A stretch of 26,834 nucleotides of DNA from Balamuthia mandrillaris (taxonomy: Eukaryota > Discosea > Longamoebia > Balamuthiidae): assembly GCA_031835245.1 (NCBI GenBank), contig JAVKOQ010000571.1, positions 1 to 26,834 of the forward strand, given 5' to 3'. This document shows positions 19,431-26,834 of the stretch, piece after piece (position 1 is the stretch's first letter; the number at the start of each line of letters is the position of its first letter). The position numbers and the translations under genes are program-made. The notes under the pieces are model-generated. The model had not been told where the DNA came from and searched no databases. It was given only the letters and a program-made list of their open reading frames with translations.

Positions 19431-19454
19431 TTTTTCGAGAGGAGAACGAAAACA

Positions 19455-20771
19455 TCATTCAAAGGTAGTGTATAAAGCAGCAGAGGGCGGGGTGAGCAAA
19501 AGGTCGGACGTCTCCGTCCGCAAGTGATCATACAAGCCATCCTCCTCTTCCTCCCCTCCAACCCCTCCCCTTCCAAAATACCGCTTGCTTGTCTCCTCCT
19601 CAGCCTCTGCGTAAAGGTTGTCGATGAACTCCGCCTCCAAACGAAGTTTGTGTTTGCTGGTCTGTACAATGTAGATTTGCAGCAACGATGGCACGATCTC
19701 AGGCACGTAATAGGCGCACGTCACAAAGGCCGCGTCGGGGAGGTAGTCCCCTGTGATGGGCCGATAGAGATACATCGCCACGCGCAAAAGGAAGCATACC
19801 ACGAAAGCTAAAGTGATTCCAAGAATCTAGGAGAGAGAGATGAACCAGTAAACGAGTAATAGTTAGAACAAGAAAGAAAGGAAGGAGTTGGATGTAAGAT
19901 AAAGGCAAAAATGAAGACAGAAGAAAGCACGAAGACAGGCCACGACGAAGAAAAAACAAAGAATGAAGAAGTAACAGCATAAGGGATACACAAGACAAAG
20001 GAATGTTACTTACGCCTCCAACATCCAAAGCCCCTCCCCAAATCTCAGCCACTTCCGCCTTTCGGTGCATCAACAGCAGCACGCCATAGATGGCAAAGAG
20101 AATGGACACCACCAACGAGGCAAAGGCATCGACCAGTACGTTCGTCTCGTAGACTGCGTCTCCTTCGTTGTAGTCCATGGCCAGCTTAGTGGCCACAAAG
20201 CCGATTTGGCACACCCATATCAGGGTGATTACGAAGAGGAAGACCCACCGCAGGCGAGGAAGGAACGGCCGTGCCCGCTCATCAATGGACTCGATGTAGT
20301 TTTTGTGATAGATTTCTGCCCTGGAGTATATGTTTGGATGGTGTTAAACGGAGAAAGATGAGACAAGAGGAAGAAGCAAACGAACGAAAAGAGCAGAAGC
20401 AAAACAACAAGCCACAAAAGGAAACAAAGCTGAGGCTCAAGAGACAGTAGAAGAAGAAGAAAGAAGAAGAAGAAGAAGAAGAAGAAGAAGAAGAAGAACA
20501 AGAAGAAGAAGAAGAAGAAGAAGAAGAAGAACAGGAACAAGAAGAACGAAGAATGAAGTATGAAGAAGAAGAACAAGAAGAACGAAGAATGAAGAAGATG
20601 AGGATATACCATTGAAAGACGACCAGAACGAAAGAAGAAAAGTAGAAGCTGAAAGCAGTGCGGTTGAGGGCGTAGGTTACGTCCGTCTCCTCCGTGAGCG
20701 TCTTGATGCACACCCACGTTAGCCGCACTAACAACAAAGAACCGTTGAGTTGAAAAACAAAAACGAAGGAG

Positions 20772-20817
<46 letters not shown>

Positions 20818-20981
20818 CCAGTGATGAAAGCAAGAAGAAGGATGTGGAACACGCGTGGCACCGTGAACGAGATGTGCGGTTTTGTGCGAGCCACTGTCCA
20901 TATGAACGTGCCGAAGGAGACCACCCCAAGCATAGCGTAGAGAGGGATGCCCACCCACCCTATCACATGAAAATCTTCCAT
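19455..20981 (-). CDS. Seven-TM protein, THH1/TOM1/TOM3 (DUF1084)-like
   Basis: Four exons: 20981-20819, 20727-20610, 20320-20014 and 19826-19455; 319 aa, consistent phases (1, 2, 0). Seven hydrophobic segments read in order: GWVGIPLYAMLGVVSFGTFI, VPRVFHILLLAFITG, FSFYFSSFVLVVFQW, WVFLFVITLIWVCQIGFVA, LVDAFASLVVSILFAIYGVL, ILGITLAFVVCFLLRVAMYL, and a last one including YYVPEIVPSLLQIYIV. The loop RARPFLPRLRWVFLF and the final VPEIVPSLL resemble the THH1/TOM1/TOM3 and GPR137 group of 7TM endolysosomal proteins. The match is by recall and not decisive. The cytoplasmic tail is acidic (EEETSKRYF, GGEEEEDG). Introns 1 and 2 hold long GA and AAG repeats on the plus strand. Confidence 0.75.
20453..20590. 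repeat. Intronic AAG microsatellite
   Basis: Tandem AAG with AAC and GAATGAAG interruptions on the plus strand inside intron 2 of the 7TM gene. A separate (GA)n run at 20776-20813 fills intron 1. In gene sense both are pyrimidine tracts. Confidence 0.9.
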
Positions 20982-21333
20982 TATTTTTTCTCTCTCTCTT
21001 TGTTTTCGTGTGTGTGTGTGTGTTTCTCTCTTCCTTTTGTTTTGCGTTGTGATGATTGATTTCAAGTTTTTGTTTTGTTGGGATCGACACTAAATCCAAC
21101 GAATCATCATCATCCGGAAGAGGAGGAGGAGGAAGAAGCAGAAGAAGAAGACCAAGTGAAGTGAAATGAATGGAGGGAAGGGAAGGACAGAAAGAAAGAA
21201 AGGGGAAAAAGCAGGAAAACGAAGCCAACATTTCTTCTTGTCTCATGTCCTTGATCAGGTCCATGCTCACGTCCATAAATAGCAGAGCTTCCCACGTACA
21301 ATACCTCTCTCACGTCCTCTCTCACGTCCTCTC
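20982..21333. other. Intergenic gap with a 12-bp tandem repeat
   Basis: Between two minus-strand genes. It has a (TG)n run near 21008-21022, purine-rich stretches at 21118-21210, and a 12-bp unit CCTCTCTCACGT repeated at 21304 and 21316, with a degenerate third unit (21328-21339) that covers the stop codon of the next gene. No coding potential is seen. Confidence 0.6.
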
Positions 21334-21925
21334 TCATAGCTTGAACCAAGCCCCAGCCGGAGCCGCGGGCGATGGGGAGGAAGGGCGATCGGACGGTCGC
21401 GGATAGGAGGAGCCCTGGCCAGAGCGTTGGTGTTGCTGTGGTGGGTAGTGAGGTCGTTGGTGTTGATGAAAAGCCACCAACTGGCTCAAACTCTCCAACA
21501 AACGAGCATTCTTCGCTCCCAACAACGATTCTGGTGTTGGGGCCGCTTCTGTGGTTGTCGTCGCCACTTCTTTCTTCTGCTGTCGCTGGCGAGCAAGCGA
21601 TATCTTGTGGAGGTCATCCAACTCCTTCTCCAGAGCAGAGATCACGGAGCCCTGCGTCACCGCCTGGTCTCCCGTGGTGCCCAAGGGAGAGTGCGTGAGG
21701 GCAGCCAGGTCCAGGAGCTCGGTGTTGATGTAGGGCTCGCTCTCGGGGAACTTGTTCAAGAACTCCACAATCTCGCGGGTGGTCATGCCCTTGGGGAGCT
21801 CCTCTGGTGTGATCCTTTGGCGGATGGAGAGGGACTTGCGCCGTGCTATCAGCGCATGCAGAGCTTCCCTGTTGTTTTGGTGGCGTGAGAAAAAACAAAA
21901 GCAGAGAGAGAGAAAGTGAGAGAAA

Positions 21926-21972
<47 letters not shown>

Positions 21973-22647
21973 AGTAGCATAGGGATAGGGGTAGACAAGA
22001 AGAAGAGCGAGAGTGTGACCGAAGAGAGAGAACGAGAGAAGCATGAAGAAAGGAGCAAGTGGAGAGCAGAGAGAAGGACAAAGAAGAAAAGAGAGAAGTA
22101 GCAACTGTCTCAAAAAAACTTGGTAGCTCTCCAGGCTGGGCTTATCCAGGTAGGCCACCATCTTCTCGGCCTGGGAGGCCAGCTCCTCCGCGCTACCCTC
22201 CAGCGAGATGCCCTCGTCCGCCGCCTGCTCCACGTGCAGGATCCTCTCCACGTTGCGCAGCTCAAACTCCTTGCGCATCTCCTCCTCCACGATGGCGTAG
22301 GCCTCCGCCTCCTTCACCCCCTTCTTCATGAGGTTGTACTGCTTGCGCACAAAGACGTCGCCGGGGTGTCGCCAGTAGCCCTCCTCGCCGGGGTTGGTGT
22401 CCACACCGATGCGTTGGGCGTGCACGTTGCGGCGGTTCCAGATGACCCGCAGGCGGTCCTCCGGGTGGCGCAGGGCGGGCACCCGCCCGTGGCGGAGGGT
22501 CCACTCTGGCGGGGGGTTCACCCACATGGGACCGAACCACAGCGGCGTGTAGTCGTTGGAGGAGCGGATACGGGCCTTAAAGTCCGTGAGGAGGTGGTAA
22601 TGGGCGGTCTTCTCCGCTCGATAGAGAATCTTGCGGGCAGAATCCAT
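21334..22647 (-). CDS. Probable mitochondrial ribosomal small-subunit protein mS23
   Basis: Two exons: 22647-22106 and 21868-21334; 358 aa, phase-2 intron (donor GTTGCT). Residues ~20-70 read LLTDFKARIRSSND, TPLWFGPMWVNPPPEW and HPEDRLRVIWNRRNVHAQRIG, which parallel the mS23 pattern (RVRDLLRSG, PLWFDVYDAFPP, then a late DRIRA). Next is a helical stretch (VFVRKQYNLMKKGVKEAEAY, AIVEEEMRKEFELRN) compatible with the family. The C-terminal third (PRPSDRPSSPSPAAPAGAW) is low-complexity, so the protein is longer than animal mS23. The basic N-terminus (SARKILYRAEKT) is compatible with mitochondrial import. The assignment is from short motifs and could be wrong. The intron holds a long (GA)n run on the plus strand. 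The gene diverges from PMP70. Confidence 0.5.
21903..21968. repeat. Intronic GA microsatellite
   Basis: Nearly perfect (GA)n on the plus strand within the mS23-like intron, (TC)n in gene sense. Confidence 0.9.
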
Positions 22648-23249
22648 CTCTCGCTCTTCCCTCTTCCCTTCTTTCTTCTTTGCTTTTGATTTATTTCATG
22701 ACGACATGATAGCACTGAACAACAGCGGCAAATCCAAAATCAAACATATTGTCGACGAGAGTCATCGATCGGACAAAAAAAAAGAGATGTCGGCGATAAA
22801 CCTCATCACAACCAATCCAAAATCAAAGGTACTGTCGACACATCTTTATTATCCAATGGCCATTTGATAGGCAGATGATCATCGATCGCAACAGACAGGA
22901 GCAGCAATGCAGCACAAACCGTGCAGCAATGCAAAAAAAAAAAGGCTCCTCGGCCAAATTGCCCCTTGCGGCAAAGCGCCGCCGCCCGCGTGTGTTTTTT
23001 ATTGCCCGCAAAAGCAAAAAAAAAGAAGAGAGAGAAGGAGAAGACGGAGAAGAGAAAGAGAGAGACCCACACACAAAAGGAGGGAAGGAATCTCTTTTTT
23101 TTTTTTTGCTTGTGTCATCTCGAAAAAGAACGGTTCACTGCTGCGGTCTTTTGACTTGATTTTTCGTTTCGATAATTCAAAAAATCGAATTCGATTGATT
23201 GATTTTTTTGAAAACAAAAAAAAAATCCCTCTCCTCGCTTCACTTCAGG
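22648..23249. promoter_or_regulatory. Divergent promoter region with paired direct repeats
   Basis: It separates the mS23-like gene (minus) from PMP70 (plus). AATCCAAAATCAAA, five bases, then TGTCGAC occurs at 22731-22756 and again at 22814-22839. TCATCGATCG occurs at 22762-22771 and 22879-22888. TTCATGACGACA is at 22695-22706. The order is therefore repeat, palindrome, CATCGATCG, twice. Further right are a purine tract (about 23021-23068), a T run at 23095-23107, and A runs just before the PMP70 start. Confidence 0.65.
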
Positions 23250-23733
23250 ATGGTGTCTCACTCCAAGCTGGCCCCAGCTGCACAGGGCTGGAAACGCTAC
23301 TTTGAGCTCTTTGCCAAGAGCAAAGAGAGGAGCGCCGCCGGAGTTGGCGTGCTCGTCTGCGTCATCGTCTACGGCCTCATCACGCGCCGCTCCTCCGCCA
23401 AGAGCGACAAGAAGGAGATCTTCTCCGGGGACACCAAGAAGGGCGCCTCCTCTTCCTCCTCTTCCTCGCGCAGCAAAGTGGCCGTGGACATGACCTTCTT
23501 TAGGAGGTTGTGGAGCCTGCTGAAGATCATGATCCCCGGACCCTTCACGCCCGAGTCCGGATACATGGTGCTGGTAGCTTTCATGATGTTGGCGAGAACG
23601 TGGTGTGACGTAAGTTCTTCTCCTCGTCTTTCTCTTCCTCTTCTTCGTCCCCTTCTTATTCTTCTTCTCTCCACTCTCATTCTCTGTCGCTTCCCTCTCT
23701 GCTTTCTTCTCTCCTCTGTTCTCTGTTCTCTGT

Positions 23734-23765
<32 letters not shown>

Positions 23766-25807
23766 GCCTATCTTCTTCTCTTGTTCTCTCTCCTCTCTCT
23801 CGTTCCCTTTGTTCTCTTTCGCTCTTCCCTAGCTTCCAATTACTGAGAATGAGCAAATAACAAATTACTCAGGTTTGGATGTTGAAAAACGGAACGGCCA
23901 TTGAAAGGACCATTATCACGCGGGACTATAACGAATTCTTGAAGGTGTTCACCAACTTCATCTTGGCCTCCTTCCCCATTGCCGTCATCAACAACCTTCT
24001 CAAGTACGGCCTCAGCGAACTCGGCCTTCGCTTCCGGTGTCGTATCACTGACCATCTCTACAAGGAATATCTTAAAGGTTTTCTTTTGTTCATCTTTGCC
24101 TTTTTAATTGCTTCTCTCTCTCTTTCGCGTAACTGCTTTCTTTTTTGACATTTCTTTCTTTCTCATTGAACATATGACCGGTTAAAAAACAAAAGGCTTC
24201 ACATACTACCAAGTATCCAACTTGGACAACCGTATCGCCAACGCAGATCAGCTTCTCACCCAAGACGTAGAGAAGTTCTGCAGCTCTGTGGCCGAACTCT
24301 ACTCTAACATCAGCAAACCTATTCTCGACATCTTCATTTATGCACGCAAGCTCACTGGCGCCATTGGTTTCCAAGGACCCTCCAGCATGCTTGCCTATCT
24401 CATCCTCTCTGGCCTGGTGCTCACACGCATGCGTCGCCCCATCGGCCGCTTCACCGTCAACGAGCAACGCCTCGAGGGAGAGTTCCGTTATGTCAACTCT
24501 CGGCTTATCACCAACGCGGAGGAGGTGGCCTTCTACAACGGCAACAAGAAGGAGCGAGCTGTAATCAAGAGTACCTTTGATCGCCTGGTGGATCACCTTC
24601 GCAACTCCATGCAGTTCCGCTGCTTGTTGGGCGTGGTGGACAGCCTCATCGCTAAGTACCTGGCCACCGTGGTGGGTTATCTCGTGGTGAGTCGGCCCTT
24701 CTTTGACCCCAAGGACGAGAAGCACAACCGCATGACCCACGGCGAGCTCATGGAGGACTACTACAAGAGCGGGCGCATGTTGATGAACATGGCCATGGCT
24801 GTGGGTCGGCTGGTCCTCGCCGGAAGGGAGCTGACGCGCCTAGCCGGCTATACCGCCCGAGTGACCGAGCTCCAAACTGTCCTGAGGGACTTGAACCATG
24901 GAACCTACCAACGGACCATGGTCTCCAACTCCAACGATCTTCCTCCAACGAAAGGAGAAGACGGAGAAGGAGAAGAAGAAGAAGGAAAAGCTGCTTCATC
25001 AGGAGCAGGAAAACGAACAAGAACGTCGCCGAGCAGACAACTCATTCCGAACAGCGGTAAGATAGTGACACAGGATCACATCATCAAGTTTGAGGACGTG
25101 CCCGTGGTCACCCCTAATGGCGACCTCCTCATCGAGAGCCTCAACTTTGAGGTGCGCTCGGGGATGAACGTGCTGGTATGCGGACCCAACGGCTGCGGCA
25201 AGAGCTCCCTCTTCCGTATCCTCGGCGAGTTGTGGCCTCTCTTTGGCGGCGTCTTGACCAAACCAGAGCCCAGCAAACTTTTCTACATCCCGCAGAGGCC
25301 TTACTTGGCGTTGGGCACGTTGAGAGATCAGGTCATCTACCCCCACTCCAAGAAGCAGATGCAGAGGGCGGGCCTGGCGGATGAGGACCTGGTCAAGTTC
25401 TTGGAACAGGTGCACTTGGGATATCTTGTGGAGAGAGAAGGAGGATGGGATGCTGTTCAAGGTTATTTTTTGTTTTTCTCTCTCTTGCTCTTGCTCTTGC
25501 TCATCTTTGTGAATGATCACAAAAAGATTGGGCGGACGTGCTGAGCGGCGGAGAGAAGCAAAGAGTGGCCATGGCTCGTTTGTTCTATCACTGCCCTCAA
25601 TTCGCCATCCTGGACGAGTGCACGAGCGCCGTCAGCGTGGACGTGGAGGGCTTCATGTACGAGCACTGCCGCGAGTTGGGCATCACCCTGTTCACCGTCT
25701 CTCATCGCAAGTCTTTGTGGAAGCATCACGAGTACGTCCTTCAGTTCGACGGACGGGGCGCCTACGAGTTCAAAAAGATCGAAGAAGGCAATGAGTATGG
25801 TTCGTAA
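23250..25807 (+). CDS. ABCD3: Peroxisomal ABC half-transporter ABCD3/PMP70
   Basis: Four exons: 23250-23609, 23873-24077, 24196-25461 and 25527-25807; 703 aa, phases 0, 1, 1. The TM domain contains the family EAA-like block [52 protein letters not shown] and [20 protein letters not shown]. The nucleotide-binding domain has Walker [10 protein letters not shown], then [20 protein letters not shown], signature LSGGEKQR, Walker [18 protein letters not shown] and the switch [16 protein letters not shown]. It ends EYGS, closely following animal PMP70. The homodimer imports fatty acyl-CoAs into peroxisomes. Compared with animal PMP70 (about 659 aa) it has extra Ser-rich sequence after TM1 ([10 protein letters not shown]) and an acidic/Ser linker before the NBD ([16 protein letters not shown]). 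The start is the first ATG of this frame that gives the family-like N-terminus. Confidence 0.97.
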
Positions 25808-26191
25808 AACCACAATTTTTTTTATTTGTTTGTAAGAGACTTTTTTTGTTTGTGCTTTCAAAAAAATCACAACCCCTTTTCCATCTCTGTTTTCTCTGTG
25901 CTTCTTTTTTCTTTCGGTCTATTCTGTCTTCTCTCGCTCTGTCTTCTCTTCGTCATTCATCTCTTCATCGTTCTCTTCTCTTCTCTTCATCGTTCTCTTC
26001 ATCGTTCTCTTCATCGTTCTCTTCTCTTCATCGTTCTCTTCTCTTCTCTTCTCTTCTCTTCTCTTCTCTTCTCTTCTCTTCTCTTCTCTTCTCTTCTCTT
26101 CTTCTCTTCTCTTCTCTTCTCTTCTCTTCTCTTCTCTTCTCTTCTCTTCTCTTCTCTTCATCCTTCTCTTCTCTTCTCTTCTCCTCCATCT

Positions 26192-26235
<44 letters not shown>

Positions 26236-26282
26236 CACACAAAGCAATTGAAAAAAAACAAGAACAGTTCTCGTGTTTTTTT
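25808..26282. repeat. Pyrimidine microsatellites between convergent genes
   Basis: After about 100 bp of T-rich 3' flank, TCTTC pentamers and TTCATCGTTCTCTTC units run through 25960-26185, followed by (CT)n at 26195-26232. No gene is present; the long Ser/Leu/Phe or Arg/Glu/Lys frames are repeat artefacts. A short T run lies just before the stop of the minus-strand gene at 26283. Confidence 0.9.
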
Positions 26283-26569
26283 TTAACTTGAAAGAACTTC
26301 GTTTCCTTCCTGCTCTACACTGATAACGAGGGTGATGGGGTTCTCGAAGCTTCGCGCGATGCCAGACACCAGCAGCGTCCATCGAGCGGCAGGCGGCATG
26401 AAGATCTGACGGCTGACATAGGGGATCTCCTTGCGGCTGGCCCCGGCGAGCCTCAGGTCCACCTTGGTGACGACGTTGGGGTCGGCGCGGAGGTAGGAGC
26501 CCACGAAGCCATAGCCCACGTTCTCGTAGATGAGCACGCTGTTGATGTAGACGTCCACGTTGGGCACCG
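26283..26569 (-). CDS. DUF4397-type protein, C-terminal exon only
   Basis: One exon of 95 codons with an acceptor AG at 26571-26570 (CTCTCAG, phase 1) and a TAA at 26285-26283. It reads VPNVDVYINSVLIYENVGYG, then VGSYLRADPNVVTKVDLRLA, KEIPYVSRQIF and WTLLVSGIARSFENPITLVI. The N-V-D-V-Y-x-N start and the following beta-strand pattern match DUF4397, an immunoglobulin-like domain common in secreted or surface proteins. Upstream exons lie beyond base 26569, possibly starting in the last ~60 bases of the window, or outside it. No membrane anchor is visible at the C-terminus. Function is unknown. Confidence 0.7.
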
Positions 26570-26834
26570 CTGAGAGGAGGCGGGTTGGAAGAAAAGGAGG
26601 AGCAAGAGCGGAAGTAGTGGTAGGAGGGGAAGAAACAAGGATGAAAGAGGAGACACGAAGAGAGCAAACGAAGAGAGAGAAGAGAGGAGAAGAGAAGAGA
26701 AGAGAAGAGAGTGAGTGATAGAGAAAATAGAAGAGGTGGTGAAAGAGTAGAAGTGCGGAAAGTGGTGAAGAAAGAGAAAAGCGGTCAGTCCAGTGGTAGC
26801 GTAACCTCTGCTTCAAGTTCCTTCTCTTTCTCTT
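26570..26834 (-). other. Probable intron of the DUF4397 gene, possibly with an exon edge
   Basis: In gene sense this is largely pyrimidine-rich low-complexity sequence, like other introns here. The last ~60 bases of the window are more complex (sense CAGAGGTTACGCTACCACTG) and may contain the end of the preceding exon; I cannot fix a donor. Confidence 0.45.

Larger units (their letters stand above)
18676..19454. other. Gene-free region between convergent genes
   Basis: 3' flanks of the GT2 gene (plus) and the 7TM gene (minus). It holds AATAAA at 18682 and 18920, a purine-rich stretch around 19020-19170, a perfect 8-bp hairpin at 19234-19252, TGTCGACA at 19344-19351, and telomere-like repeats at 19395-19430. 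No coding frame shows protein-like content. An unrecognised non-coding RNA gene is possible. Confidence 0.6.

Noticed and set aside
25826-26286. Long Ser/Leu/Phe and Arg/Glu/Lys open frames on both strands
   Set aside because: They come from TCTTC and CT repeats; no start context or domain.

Overview
This window is nuclear DNA of a unicellular eukaryote with compact, intron-rich genes. Reading both strands and joining exons by phase gives thirteen protein-coding genes (two cut by the window edges) and one tRNA gene. The gene content fits an amoebozoan: a talin-type FERM domain, a RapGAP, a BAR protein, a 7TM THH1/TOM1-like protein and peroxisomal PMP70. Short introns full of simple repeats and a TTAGGG-type telomere motif point the same way. 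A Balamuthia- or Acanthamoeba-like amoeba is my best guess from general knowledge; the sequence does not prove it. The standard genetic code reads cleanly in every gene.

Layout. 1-2928: an LZIC-like gene (minus, 3' part outside the window) and a seven-bladed F-box/WD40 gene (plus) share a 361-bp divergent promoter. That promoter holds six copies of a CGGTTCGACTC-type motif, three of which match the tRNA B-box consensus exactly. Three more copies lie beyond the F-box gene, near 3.4 kb. 3688-7626 (minus): two paralogous two-TM, cysteine-rich membrane proteins flank a secreted protein built from two exon-encoded repeats. 7767-12566 (minus): a multidomain UBZ4 zinc finger + talin-like FERM F2-F3 + OTU deubiquitinase lies directly downstream of a BAR-domain gene. 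A tRNA-Val(CAC) lies upstream of the BAR gene. 13010-16496 (minus): a RapGAP with a long disordered N-terminus, divergent from a GT2 glycosyltransferase at 16899-18675 (plus). 18676-19454: gene-free, with a hairpin, a TGTCGACA palindrome and an interstitial telomeric repeat. 19455-22647 (minus): a 7TM protein and a probable mitochondrial ribosomal protein mS23. 23250-25807 (plus): ABCD3/PMP70. 25808-26282: pyrimidine microsatellites. 26283-26569 (minus): the last exon of a DUF4397 protein.

Possible functional links (inference only). RapGAP, BAR and talin-FERM/OTU are consecutive on one strand, and in other organisms Rap, talin and membrane-curvature proteins act together in adhesion. LZIC (ICAT domain) and an FBXW-type F-box protein share a promoter; their animal relatives both act on beta-catenin. 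The most notable items are the UBZ-FERM-OTU protein, the B-box-like clusters outside tRNA genes, the cysteine-rich membrane gene cluster, and the palindrome TGTCGACA, which recurs only in non-coding DNA.

All exon joins were made by eye from splice sites, reading phase and family resemblance. Total lengths divide by three for every complete gene.
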